From positions 620,001 to 684,000 of the forward strand of contig CANJKZ010000092.1 in assembly GCA_947471745.1 (NCBI GenBank): a stretch of DNA of 64,000 bases, read 5' to 3'. The DNA comes from Closterium sp. Naga37s-1 (Eukaryota; Streptophyta; Zygnematophyceae; Desmidiales; Closteriaceae). The notes below the pieces were generated by a model. The model had not been told where the DNA came from. It saw only the letters and a program-made list of their open reading frames with translations, and did no database searches. Shown here in pieces: positions 30,361 through 41,807 of this stretch. Each line of letters starts with the position of its first letter. Positions within the stretch are counted from its first letter, which is position 1. The translations under genes were made by a program, and so were the position numbers.

Positions 30361-31328
30361 TTGTGTTCAGATTTGCTCCCAAAGTTACACGACCAAATGA
30401 TTAACATGCTCGCGCAGTCTCGCGCCGATTCTACGATCTGGACATACGAACCATACTGGGCCAAGTTTCGAGCCTTCTGCACAAAAGTGAACCTCCCATT
30501 TCTTCCGGCATCCGACATGACCCTCGCGCTCTACCTAGTACACGCAGTCCGACGACCCCGCGACGTTTCAGAAAGGGTTGATCCCCATCCTCATGTACTC
30601 AGGATTCCTGCGATATTATGACCTAGTAGCCATAAAATGGCAAGACATCCAATTCGACGATGAGGTCATGTGGATTCTCATACCACACTCCAAGACCGAT
30701 CAGGTCAGTCATGGCACTTGGATACCCATTGCAGCAACGGCAGACCCCTGTTGCCCAGTGCGCTGCACCCAACGCTTCATCCAACTGGCCGGCTATGGCC
30801 CACGGTCAGAGGGACCATTGATTCGGGTCTTCGGCCACGCTTCAACCAGCGAGGGCCATGCAAGGCCACCTTCATACACCACGATACGGAGCTGGTGCAA
30901 GGAAGCATTCGCAAAGGTTGGCCTTGCAGAGCTGCAGCTCGGCACACATTCTTTCCGAAAAGGTGCAGCCACAGTAGCAGCCAACACGGGAGTGCCAGAT
31001 AGGGTCTTCAAACGACTGGGCAGATGGCGAAGCGACTTAGCAAAGGAAATGTATGTTACACCATGCGTCGAGCCTCTTATCGAAGCCTCCCGTAACCTAC
31101 AAGATCCGACGCATGCCACGTCATCGGCACAACACACAGAGGCACTCGTACGCAACCGGATGTCAGATTTATATGACAGAGCTACTGTAGGCTATAGTGG
31201 GGTAGCACATATGGGGTACAGTTTTCTAGGGTTTGTATTTTGTACCCAACTTTCCCTTAGTCATTTCATTCCTTGTTTCTTCTCACCGGAGGCCCCCGCT
31301 GCACATATCTCAGAGACCCCATTTGTAA
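30361..31328 (+). pseudogene. DIRS-like tyrosine recombinase, internally deleted
   Basis: The N-terminal part (30361 to about 30560) has a SAM-like core-binding look (STIWTYEPYWAKF). After a deletion/frameshift near 30560 the catalytic domain continues in another frame: SGFLRYYDL with catalytic Arg at 30611-30613, THSFRKG with His 30947-30949 and Arg 30956-30958, and the nucleophile Tyr in EMYV at 31052-31054. So the R-H-R-Y set is visible but the link between the domains is missing. The C-terminus is split by a solo LTR (31161-31285); the frame resumes after it and ends at TAA 31326-31328. It would cut and join circular cDNA into the genome in an intact element. Confidence 0.83.
31161..31285 (+). 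repeat. Solo LTR of copia family E
   Basis: 125 bp, TGTCAGATTT...CTTCTCA, flanked by CCGGA on both sides (31156-31160, 31286-31290) and with no internal element attached. It is a remnant of a complete insertion reduced by LTR-LTR recombination. Confidence 0.92.
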
Positions 31329-31611
31329 TGAGAACGATGCCAATTGATAAGAATAAGAAATCAAGCTTTCTCAATATTATAATTTTTAAACACACATTGT
31401 GTTCTTTAAAATTGTGTATTGTGAAAGCGAAGCTGCTTGTATTGCACAATTGGCATCGTCGAAGCGAGCTAAATGCCCTTCTCCAACTACAAAAACAGTG
31501 GGTTGGAGTTTATTCCCTCCACCCACGTTTCTCGATTTTCAAACGGCTCACTCAACATTCCCACCACCCACCCCAAAGTAAACCGCCTTGCTGAATGCCA
31601 CTTGGATAGGG
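31286..31611 (+). repeat. 326-bp inter-element spacer, copy 1 (DIRS-like 3' end)
   Basis: It starts with CCGGA and ends with TAGGG, the target duplications of two different E insertions. It begins with the end of the tracked recombinase frame, so it is the 3' end of the DIRS-like element. It contains a 13-bp perfect inverted repeat (ACGATGCCAATTG at 31334-31346, complement at 31447-31459). Repeated almost identically at 40352-40677 and 48115-48440. Confidence 0.9.
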
Positions 31612-31736
31612 TGTCAGATTTATATGACAGAGCTACTGTAGGCTATAGTGGGGTAGCACATATGGGGTACAGTTTTCTAGGGTTTGTATTTTGTACCCAA
31701 CTTTCCCTTAGTCGTTTCATTCCTTGTTTCTTCTCA
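31612..31736 (+). repeat. 5' LTR of copia E1
   Basis: 125 bp. Carries a private A-to-G change (GTCGTTTCAT). Confidence 0.93.
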
Positions 31737-32741
31737 TGGTATCGAGCAGGTTCCCTCGTGGGAACTGTTCCTAGGGCCCACCGTTTTTTTTTTCCTGCCC
31801 GGAGCGCACTCAGCCCCTGCCCGAGTCGCGCTCCCCTCTCTCGCGCCGCCCTAGCGGCCCCTTCGCGCCGCCCTCGCGGCCCCTTCGAGCCGCCCTCGCG
31901 GCTCTGTCGCCCTACCCTAGCGACCCTGCGGCCCCACCCTCGCGGCGCCGGCCGCCTCCCTTCGCGGCCCCGATCTGCCGCCCTCGCGGCCCCCCCCTAC
32001 TCCGCCGCCCTTCGCGGCCCCTACTCCGCCGCCCTCGCGGCCCCGATCCGCCGCCCTCGCGGCCCCGATCCGCCGCCCTCGCGGCCCCGCTCCGCCGCCC
32101 TCGCGGCCCCGATCCGCCGCCCTTCGCGGCCCCGATCCGCCGCCCTCGCGGCCCCTACTCCGCCGCCCTCGCGGCCCCGATCCGCCGCCCTTGCGGCCCC
32201 GATCCGCCGCCCTTGCGGCCCCTACTCCGCCGCCCTCGCGGCCCCTACTCCGCCGCCCTCGCGGCCCCGATCCGCCGCCCTCGCGGCCCCGATCCGCCGC
32301 CCTAGCGGCCCCGGCCCCTGCCCCTACGGCCCCGGCGCCTGCTCCTACGGCCCCCACGCCTACTCCTACGAGCAGCCCAGCCGCCGAGCCGCCCAGCAAC
32401 CGAGCAGCCCAGCCGCTGAGCCGCCGAGCCGCCCAGCAACCGAGCCGCCCAGCCGCCGAGCCGCCCAGCAGCCGAGCCGCCCAGCAACCGAGCCGCCCAG
32501 CCGCCGATACGCCCAGCAGCCGAGCCGCCCAGCAGCCGAGCCGCCCAGCCGCCGAGCCGCCCAGCAGCCGAGCCGCCCAGCAGCCGAGCAGCCGAGCCGC
32601 CCAGCAGCCGAGCCGCCCAGCCGTCGAGTCGCCGAGCCGCCCTGCAGCCGAGCCGCCCGAGCCGCCCTGTCCGGTAAGAGCAGCGCCTCTCTCACAGCAC
32701 TGCCCTCACCCTACTGTTTGCACTGCTAGTCTACTGCTGTC
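31737..32741 (+). repeat. Copia E1 leader with GGCCCCGATCCGCCGCCCTC and GAGCCGCCCAGCAGCC arrays
   Basis: Primer-binding site then two degenerate tandem arrays: about 31850-32310 built on a 22-bp-type unit, and about 32370-32660 built on a 15-16-bp unit. Equivalent leaders lie at 40803-41807 and 48566-49571. Long open frames on both strands come from repeat composition, not genes. Confidence 0.85.
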
Positions 32742-33767
32742 ATGGCTACCCCTAGTGTCCTCGCTTTTGACGCTGAGGGTCGGGCCATTGACTTTGAAGT
32801 CTGGATAGATGACCTGCAGCTTTTCTTACAGTGCGATAGGGCAGACGGCCTCTCCCTCTTTGACCTCACTTCTGGTGCCTCTCCTGCCCCCGCTGCTGAT
32901 GCTGACGCCACTGTTCGCTCACAGTGGGCCACGCGCGATGCTGCTGCACGTCTTGCTGTGCGTCGCCACCTACCTACCTCTGAGCGTGCGCACTTTAGCC
33001 AGTACAAGAGTGCTCAGACCTTGTACGACGCTGTAGTTGCACGCTACTCCTCCCCTGCCACTGCTGCACTGAGCCGCCTCATGCTACCGTACCTCTTCCC
33101 TGACCTTGCTGCCTTTCCCACAGTCGCTGACCTCATTACGCACCTCCGCACTAGTGACACTCGCTACCGCGCTGCGCTTCCTGCTGAGTTCTGCGCCAAG
33201 AACCCCCCCCCCATGTACATCACCCTCTACTACATAGTCACCCGTCTCCCTGACTCCCTTCGCGTAGTCAGGGACCACTTCCTCTCGGTTTGCCCCACCA
33301 CTCTCACCGTTGACCTCCTCGAGAAGGCCCTCCTAGCAGCAGAAAAGAGCATAGTCGCTGTAGGAGCCTCTCGTGGTGACCCTCGCACCCCCATCTTTGA
33401 GGGGTGTTCCCCCTCCCCTCTTTTGCCCTCTGTTGCCTCTGTTGCTGCGGCCGACCTCGCTGGTTTGGAGTCGGTTGGGGCAGCGTCTACCCCTAGCGGG
33501 AGACGCCGCCCTGGCAAGGGCAAGGGGGGCAGGGGCGCTGGAGGAGCTAGCGGGGGCGGTGGAGGCGGCGGTGGAGGCGGTGGAGGAGGTGGGGGTGGCG
33601 GTGGGGGTGGTGGCGGGGGTGGAGGTGTAGGTGGCGGCAGTGGAGGCGCAGGCGGCAGCGGCGGTGGCGGAGGGAGCGGAGGTGGCGGCGGTGGAGGAGG
33701 AGGCGGCGGAGGAGGTGGAGCTGGTCGGGGTGGCGCTGCGCAGAGGGTCGGCTCCGGTGGTGGTCAG

Positions 33768-33808
<41 letters not shown>

Positions 33809-36800
33809 CACTCGTGACGTCCCCTCCCCTCAGCAGCTCCGTGAGTGGTACACTGCACGCCAGAGGGGTGGGGATACTGGTCCGTGCACCTACGTCCTGC
33901 GCACCGGCGACCGCGCGGGTGAGCAGTGCGGGGGTGCGCACTCCACCCAGCGCTGCTTTGGCCGCCTGACGGACGCTTGGCGTCACCAGTTCCCTGAGGC
34001 CACTGAGATCCCCCGCTGGGGTGAGCTGTCTAGGGCGGGTGTAGCTGTCTTTGACCTTGACTTTGATGCTATTCTTGCTGCCATGTATACTGTGACTATT
34101 AGTGATGAGGGTGACTGTTACCGGTGTTTTCCGCCCGACCCGGGCATTGAGACTGCTGCTCTAGGTACTGGTGAGGCTGCTGCTCTAGGTGCTAGCGAGG
34201 CTGCTGCTCTAGGTGCGTCTTCTCCCTCAGGTACTGGTGAGTCTGCTCTCTCAGGTTCTGCGTCGGCTTCGGCCTCCCACACCTTCACCCTTGACTCGGG
34301 GGCTTCTCGCTCCTTCTTTCGAGACCGCACCACACTCACGCCGCTTGGCCGGCCAGTTGCGGTCTCTCTGGCAGACCCCTCTGGGGGTCCTGTCCTTGCT
34401 CACTTCTCCACTGTCCTCCCGTGTCCGGCGGCCCCCTCTGGCACCCTGTCTGGTCTTTACCTCCCCTCGTTCTCTACGAACTTGGTGAGTGGTGCTGACC
34501 TACAGGATGCGGGGGTTCACCAGTTCACTCCTGCGAGTCAGCGGGTGACCCACTGCACGGACGCTCGGACAGGCCGACACTTGGCCACGTTTACACGTCG
34601 GCCGGGGTCGAGCCTGTACACACTGACCACTGCGTCTCCCCCAGTCCCTGCGTCTGGTCAGGTAGCTGCGTCGGGTCAGGTGTTTGCTGCAGCGTCCAGG
34701 TCTGGTCCTGAGTCTGCCCCCTGCTCGTGTCGCCTCCTGTCTCACGAGACTCTCCTCTGGCACCACCGCCTTGGTCACCCCTCCCTGCTTCGTCTCCGGA
34801 GCATGGCCTCCCGTGTCCTTGTCTCTGGTCTTCCCCGGTCCCTCCCTCCACTTCCTCCGGGGCCTGGCCCTACCTGCGTCCCCTGTGTCGAGGGACGACA
34901 GCAGGCTACCCCTCACTCCTCCCAGTTTCCTCCGACAGAGGCCCCGCTGCAGACGTTTCACATGGACGTGTGGGGCCCGGCCCGCGTCCGTGGACAGGGT
35001 CACGAGCGCTACTTCCTGCTGGTGGTTGACGACTACTCGCGTTACACCACAGTCTTCCCCTTGCGCAGCAAGGGTGATGTCACTGAGGTGTTGATCGACT
35101 GGATCCGCGCAGCTCGTCTCCAGCTCAGGCGGAGCTTCGGCTCGGACTTTCCTGTTCTACGTCTGCACTCTGACAGAGGCGGAGAGTTCTCCTCTGGCCT
35201 TCTGCGAGCCTACTGTCGTGCACGAGGCATCCGCCAGACCTTCACGCTTCCGGACTCTCCACAGCAAAATGGGATTGCTGAGCGCCGCATTGGCATGGTC
35301 ATGGACGTCGCCCGTACGTCCATGATGCATGCGGCTGCCCCCCATTTTTTGTGGCCGTTTGCGGTTCGGTACGCGGCGCATCAGATCAACCTTCAGCCCA
35401 GGGTCTCCATGCCGGAGACCTCCCCAGCCTTGCTGTGGACGGGGAAGGTTGGCGATGCGTCTGCGTTCCGTGTCTGGGGATCTCGGGCGTTTGTCCGCGA
35501 CTTGTCTGCGGACAAGCTGTCCCCTCGTGCTGCTCCTTGCGTCTTCCTGGGTTTCCCCCCTGACGCCCCAGGGTGGCAGTTCTACCACCCCACCTCTCGC
35601 CGTGTTCTGTCCTCCCAGGACGTCACGTTCGACGAGTCGGTCCCCTACTACCGCCTCTTCCCCTACCGCACTCCGTCCCTCCCCCCGCCACCGCTCTTCC
35701 TTGTACCAGGTCCCCCCCCGGTAGACCCCCTCCCCCCTCAGGGTCCTGCCCCTTCAGGTGTGTCCCAGGTAGACGCTGTTGAGCCTGTCGAGGTCGCTGG
35801 TGACTCTGGTGCTGCTGAGGGTGCTGAGCCTGGGGGTGCTGACTCTGGGGGTGCTGAGCGTGTGGGTGCTGACTCTGGGGGTGCTGAGCGTGTGGGTACT
35901 ACGACTGGGGGTGCTGAGCCTGGGGGTGCTGCGTCTGGGGGTGCTGAGCCTGGGGGTGCTACGCCTGGAGGTGCTGAGCCTGGGGGTGCTGCGTCTGGGG
36001 GTGCTGAGCCTGGGGGTACTACGCCTGGAGGTGCTGAGCCTGGGGGTGCTACGCCTGGTGGTGCTGTGCCTGGCGGTTCTCCGGGTGCTCCTTCTCGCCG
36101 GGAGCCACTCTCTCCCCAGGATCTGCGTGAGTGGTTTGCCCGGCGCTGGAGGCGAGCTGCTGGAGCTGGAGGTGCTGCGGGTACTGGAGGTTCTGTTGCT
36201 GCTGAGAGAGCTGGTGCCACGGGTCCCGGAGGTGCTCGTACTGGGAGTACTGGAGCTGCTGGACCTGCGGGTACTTCTGGAGCTGGAGTTGCTGCGGGTG
36301 TTGGCGCGGAGGCTACTGTCGTCGGTCCTGGAGGCGGTCCTGCTGGGGGTACTACTGGTGCTGCTGGGGGTTCTGGAGCTGGAGCTGCTACTGGTGCTGG
36401 TGCTGCCACTGGGGGTGCTGGTGCTGTCCCTCCTGTGTCTGGAGTCGCCGCGCGGCCTCGGCCGTACTTCGTTCCGCTCCTTCAGCAGGTTCTTGGTCTC
36501 CCGCCTTCTACTGGTCCTCCTCCTCCCTTAGAGTGTCCACAGCCTGTCCCGTCGCAGTTACAGTTACAGCCGGCCTCCCCACTACCTGCTCCGTCTCCCT
36601 ACACTGGTCCTACTGGAGGTCTTGCTGAGCGTCGTGAGCCTGCGTCTCGCCCTGCGTCGCCTGTCCGTGCTGCTCGCACTAGTGGTCGCGGTTCGCGTCA
36701 GCGTCCTCCTCCTGTCCCTGGCACGCACCGGATGTCTCTGCGTCCGTCCACTGCTCCTCTGCGTGCCCCTTTGCCTTCTCCTCCTGAGTCTTCTCTTCCT

Positions 36801-38667
36801 GCTCTTGCCGACCCGGAGTCGGACTCTCTTCGTGCTGCCAGTCCTACTGTCACGCGTCTCCTTGCTACTGTTGTCACTGACCCTTCCTTTGAGTCCACTG
36901 CTGCGTCTGCCCTAGTTGCTGAGCTCGTCGACTTTGCTGCTCGCTGTCGCCTAGACTACGTCGCCAGTCTTGTTGCTGAGTCTGAGTCTGTCTGTCCTCC
37001 GTCCGTCGGGGGTGAGTGTGACCTTGGCACGGACGTCCTTGAGGACAGGCAGGAGGAGTTCCAGTGCTTGGCCGCTGCTTCACCTCATCTCGTGTCCGTA
37101 CTGCTTACCCCTGAGGGAGACCCGGATGCACTTGACATCCCGACTCCGCGCTCTTACGCGGAGGCGATAGAGGGTCCCTACTCCTCTCAGTGGCAGGCAG
37201 CTATGGACGCAGAGATGGCTTCCTGGAAGTCCACAGGCACCTACGTTGACGCTGTTCCCCCTCCTGGGGCGAACATCGTCAGTGGCATGTGGATTTTCAG
37301 GGTGAAGCGACCGCCGGGTTCTCCGCCTGTCTTCAAGGCGCGTTACGTGGCTCGTGGCTTCAGTCAGCGGCAGGGAGTTGACTACTTTCAGACCTTCTCT
37401 CCCACCCCGAAGATGACCACTCTTCGGGTACTGCTGCACGTAGCTGCTCACCGTGACTACGAGCTACACTCTCTTGACTTCAGCACTGCTTTCTTGCAGG
37501 GCAGCCTGCACGAGGAGATCTGGCTGCGTTGCCCACCTGGCTTCACTGGGTCTTTTCCTCCTGGCACCCAGTGGAGCCTACGGCGGCCAGTCTACGGTCT
37601 CCGCCAGGCACCGCGTGAGTGGCACGACACACTGAGGACTACACTTGCGGCTCTTGGGTTTGCTCCCTCTACTGCCGACCCGTCGCTGTTTCTGCGCACC
37701 GACACTTCTTTGCCGCCGTTCTACATCCTCGTGTATGTCGACGACTTGGTCTTTGCCACAGCTGACACTGCTGGACTAGCCCACGTGAAGTCCGAGCTGC
37801 AGAAGAGACACACGTGCACTGACCTGGGTGAACTGCGCAGCTACCTTGGCTTGCAGATCACTCGGGACAGAGCACGCCGCACCATTACCCTGACTCAGTC
37901 ACACATGGTGCAGCAGGTCCTTCAGCGCTTCGGCTTCACGTACTCCTCGCCTCAGGCCACTCCTCTGCCTACTCGCCACTCGCTCTCAGCTCTGCCTTCG
38001 GATGAGTCCGTAGAGTCGAGTGGCCCGTACCCAGAGCTTGTTGGCTGCCTCATGTACCTGATGACCTGCACACGACCTGACCTTGCATACCCTCTTAGCA
38101 TTCTTGCACGCTATGTTGCTCCTGGGAGACACAGACCGGAGCACATGGCTGCAGCGAAGAGGGTGTTGCGCTACTTGTGCAGTACGTCGGGCATGGGGCT
38201 TGTGCTTGGAGGGCAGAGTCCAGTGGTCCTTACTGGGCACGCAGACGCTTCTTGGGCTGACGACCAGGCTACGCAGCGGTCGTCACAGGGTTACACCTTC
38301 AGCCTTGGTTCCGGCTCTGTTTCGTGGCGGGCTACCCGCTCGTCTTCTGTTCTCGGCTCCAGTTGTGAGGCTGAGATCTACGCAGGAGCCATGGCTGCAC
38401 AGGAGCTTCGCTGGCTCACCTACCTGCTGACTGACCTCGGAGAGCTGCCTCGTTCTCCTCCAGTGCTGTACGTAGACAACAAGGCCATGCTGGCCTTGTG
38501 TCGGGAGCAGCGACTGGAGCACAGAACGAAGCACATTGCTCTCCGCTACTTTCTTGCTCGTGAGCTGCAGCAGCGTGGTCAGCTGCGTCTTGCGTACGTG
38601 GCCTCTGAGGCCAACACTGCTGATATCTTCACCAAGGCGCTTGCGCCTTGTGACCATCAGCGCTTCT

Positions 38668-38875
38668 TGTTAAGATTAGGAGCATAGTAGCTTAGGGTTT
38701 GAACTAGGTGAGGGTGACGAGAGGAAATAGCAAGCCAAAAAAAGGGGCTTCACTAATGAGAAATGAGAGTACAAATAGGCAAACAGCAACACAAAGAGGT
38801 GCACCACCAAACATGATGCAATAACTACACTACAACTGCAAACGATTATATAAAATATGTGAACATATTTTGACA
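38668..38875 (-). repeat. 3' LTR of N2
   Basis: 208 bp, TGTTAAG...TTTTGACA on the plus strand, identical to the right copy. It contains AGGTGCACCACCAAA, the complement of the motif seen in the N1 LTR. Confidence 0.93.
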
Positions 38876-39757
38876 CGCCCCCATAATTGTTTGCAGGAGT
38901 AAGTGTAAAACGCCCCCTGATGGGGTACACCAAGAGTGCAGCGGAAGAAGCAGAAGCAGGCAAGAGCAGTAGTAGCCGGTGCAGGAGTGGCGAATACAGC
39001 TGTAGCACGCCCTCAGCCAAAGCAGAAGCAGTAGCAGGTGTAGGGGCGGCAGGTCGCCTGAGGAGCAGGCTCTGTGGCTGCAACGTGCAGCAGGACAGCA
39101 GCGGCTCGACGGCAGCACCTGCAGGCCCCAGCAGCAGTCAACAGAAACAAGGGAAGGTGGAGGCAGGGGCGGCAGCAGGAGGTGCCACGGTAGCAGCGGG
39201 TGGCAGCTGCAATTTCCTGACTGACTTCCGCCACCCTCTCTTACCCTCCCCCCCACAGCAGCACGAGCGGCAGTGAGAGAGAGAGGAGGGGCGGCTGCTG
39301 GCTTTGCAGAATCTCTCTCGCCACCCCCTCACACTCCCCCCGCCCCCTTTCACTGGCGTACGAGCAGCTCGTGCGTGGCAGGGGAGCGGCGCAGTTGCGC
39401 GCGGCCATACGCGGCTGCGCGCGGCTGTGCGCGGCTTCACGTGCCCGTACGTAGCTTCGCGCAGCTGCGCGTGGCTGTGGCAGCTCGTAACGGGGCGGGT
39501 AGCGCGGGGCGGGTGACAGGGCGAAGAAACAACGGGGCGACCCGAGCCGCCCAGCTCGTCGCCATGACAGCAGGGTCGACGATGCAGTGCGACGGGCAGG
39601 AGACGGGCAGGTTACGGGCAGCAGCAGACAGCTCGCCGTCGCGCCCGTCACATCAGTCGCAACTAAGGGCACGACGGGCGCCACAAACCGAGAAATACGC
39701 GGTGGGCCCATTGAGAATGAAAAGGTTAGGTCTTAGGACGACCTAGCTCTGATACCA
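38876..39757 (-). other. N2 interior, no recognisable gene
   Basis: 882 bp, moderately GC-rich. Left part has CAG/GCAG-rich DNA (38930-39200), the right part GCGCGGCTGCGCGTGGC-like short repeats (39390-39480). Open frames up to about 157 codons on both strands lack any motif that I know. Confidence 0.75.
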
Positions 39758-39965
39758 TGTTAAGATTAGGAGCATAGTAGCTTAGGGTTTGAACTAGGTG
39801 AGGGTGACGAGAGGAAATAGCAAGCCAAAAAAAGGGGCTTCACTAATGAGAAATGAGAGTACAAATAGGCAAACAGCAACACAAAGAGGTGCACCACCAA
39901 ACATGATGCAATAACTACACTACAACTGCAAACGATTATATAAAATATGTGAACATATTTTGACA
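39758..39965 (-). repeat. 5' LTR of N2
   Basis: 208 bp, identical to the left copy, followed by target duplication CTTCT. Confidence 0.93.
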
Positions 39966-40226
39966 CTTCTGTACTCAGCTGGGCCTTGTGCCTACCTTGC
40001 CTCACTTGCTCACCTCTTGACCTTGCTTGTGCTGTTACATATATATATACCTGCTCTTGTTTGTCTAGCCTTTATATATATATGTACTCCTGCATGTGAA
40101 CTGGCCTTGTGGCCTTGAACTTGTGCTCGGAATGCGTGGTGACTTTGTGATCCACCCTGAGCTTGCTTTGCTTTGCTTGACTGGTCTTGTGACCCCTTGT
40201 TCTCCCCCACTTTGCCTATGGGGGTG

Positions 40227-40351
40227 TGTCAGATTTATATGACAGAGCTACTGTAGGCTATAGTGGGGTAGCACATATGGGGTACAATTTTCTAGGGTTT
40301 GTATTTTGTACCCAACTTTCCCTTAGTCATTTCATTCCTTGTTTCTTCTCA
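40227..40351 (+). repeat. 3' LTR of copia E1
   Basis: 125 bp, with the diagnostic A in GGTACAATTTTC, followed by CCGGA of the next spacer, not by TAGGG. Confidence 0.93.
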
Positions 40352-40677
40352 CCGGAGGCCCCCGCTGCACATATCTCAGAGACCCCATTTGTAATGAGAA
40401 CGATGCCAATTGATAAGAATAAGAAATCAAGCTTTTTCAATATTATAATTTTTAAACACACATTGTGTTCTTTAAAATTGTGTATTGTGAAAGCGAAGCT
40501 GCTTGTATTGCACAATTGGCATCGTCGAAGCGAGCTAAATGCCCTTCTCCAACTACAAAAACAGTGGGTTGGAGTTTATTCCCTCCACCCACGTTTCTCG
40601 ATTTTCAAACGGCTCACTCAACATTCCCACCACCCACCCCAAAGTAAACCGCCTTGCTGAATGCCACTTGGATAGGG
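40352..40677 (+). repeat. 326-bp spacer, copy 2
   Basis: Nearly identical to 31286-31611 (one difference noted, TTTTTC for TTTCTC near 40436). Confidence 0.9.
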
Positions 40678-40802
40678 TGTCAGATTTATATGACAGAGCT
40701 ACTGTAGGCTATAGTGGGGTAGCACATATGGGGTACAGTTTTCTAGGGTTTGTATTTTGTACCCAACTTTCCCTTAGTCATTTCATTCCTTGTTTCTTCT
40801 CA
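40678..40802 (+). repeat. 5' LTR of copia E2
   Basis: 125 bp, TGTCAGATTT...CTTCTCA, followed by TGGTATCGAGCAGG. Confidence 0.93.
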
Positions 40803-41807
40803 TGGTATCGAGCAGGTTCCCTCGTGGGAACTGTTCCTAGGGCCCACCGTTTTTTTTTTCCTGCCCGGAGCGCACTCAGCCCCTGCCCGAGTCGCGCTCC
40901 CCTCTCTCGCGCCGCCCTAGCGGCCCCTTCGCGCCGCCCTCGCGGCCCCTTCGAGCCGCCCTCGCGGCTCTGTCGCCCTACCCTAGCGACCCCGCGGCCC
41001 CACCCTCGCGGCGCCGGCCGCCTCCCTTCGCGGCCCCGATCCGCCGCCCTCGCGGCCCCCCCCTACTCCGCCGCCCTTCGCGGCCCCTACTCCGCCGCCC
41101 TCGCGGCCCCGATCCGCCGCCCTCGCGGCCCCGATCCGCCGCCCTCGCGGCCGCGCTCCGCCGCCCTCGCAGCCCCGATCCGCCGCCCTTCGCGGCCCCG
41201 ATCCGCCGCCCTCGCGGCCCCTACTCCGCCGCCCTCGCGGCCCCGATCCGCCGCCCTTGCGGCCCCGATCCGCCGCCCTCGCGGCCCCTACTCCGCCGCC
41301 CTCGCGGCCCCTACTCCGCCGCCCTCGCGGCCCCGATCCGCCGCCCTCGCGGCCCCGATCCGCCGCCCTAGCGGCCCCGGCCCCTGCTCCTACGGCCCCG
41401 GCGCCTGCTCCTACGGCCCCCACGCCTACTCCTACGAGCAGCCCAGCCGCCGAGCCGCCCAGCAACCGAGCAGCCCAGCCGCTGAGCCGCCGAGCCGCCC
41501 AGCAACCGAGCCGCCCAGCCGCCGAGCCGCCCAGCAGCCGAGCCGCCCAGCAGCCGAGCCGCCCAGCCGCCGATACGCCCAGCAGCCGAGCCGCCCAGCA
41601 GCCGAGCCGCCCAGCCGCCGAGCCGCCCAGCAGCCGAGCCGCCCAGCAGCCGAGCAGCCGAGCCGCCCAGCAGCCGAGCCGCCCAGCCGTCGAGTCGCCG
41701 AGCCGCCCTGCAGCCGAGCCGCCCGAGCCGCCCTGTCCGGTAAGAGCAGCGCCTCTCTCACATCACTGCCCTCACCCTACTGTTTGCACTGCTAGTCTAC
41801 TGCTGTC

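Larger units (their letters stand above)
38668..39965 (-). mobile_element. Non-autonomous LTR retrotransposon N2 nested in copia E1
   Basis: Two 208-bp direct repeats (38668-38875, 39758-39965), identical by eye, flanked by CTTCT (38663-38667, 39966-39970). Read on the minus strand: LTR, primer-binding site TGGTATCAGAGC (perfect iMet complement, just left of 39758), 882-bp interior, purine tract CAATTATGGGGGCG, LTR. No gag or pol is recognisable. It interrupts a very young copia copy, so it moved very recently. Confidence 0.94.
32742..40020 (+). pseudogene. Copia E1 gag-pol, disrupted near the RNase H end by N2
   Basis: Same protein as E2 (start MATPSVLAFDAEG), with all gag, protease, integrase, RT and most RNase H residues intact. 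Element N2 enters after the HQRF motif near the C-terminus; the last 17 or so codons and the TGA lie at 39966-40020. In the disrupted copy the frame ends at 38687 with a few foreign residues. All four RNase H acidic residues precede the break, so partial activity is conceivable. One private change (Arg to Cys in WLRCPPGF) is in the RT region. Confidence 0.9.
31612..40351 (+). mobile_element. Copia element E1, with a nested antisense LTR element
   Basis: LTRs 31612-31736 and 40227-40351 (125 bp, two differences), primer-binding site TGGTATCGAGCAGG at 31737, GC-rich leader, gag-pol from 32742, purine tract TATGGGGGTG before the right LTR. It is interrupted at 38668-39965 by element N2. Confidence 0.95.

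Noticed and set aside
31161-31736. A 576-bp element bounded by two E LTRs (LTR-spacer-LTR)
   Set aside because: Target duplications differ (CCGGA around the first LTR, TAGGG left of the second), and the spacer continues the recombinase frame, so this is a solo LTR next to a separate full insertion.
31473-32729. 418-codon Pro/Arg/Ala-rich frame running from spacer into the copia E1 leader
   Set aside because: It crosses the 5' LTR and the tandem-repeat leader and varies in length between the three units (truncated in the third by a one-base C-run change). It is a composition artefact.
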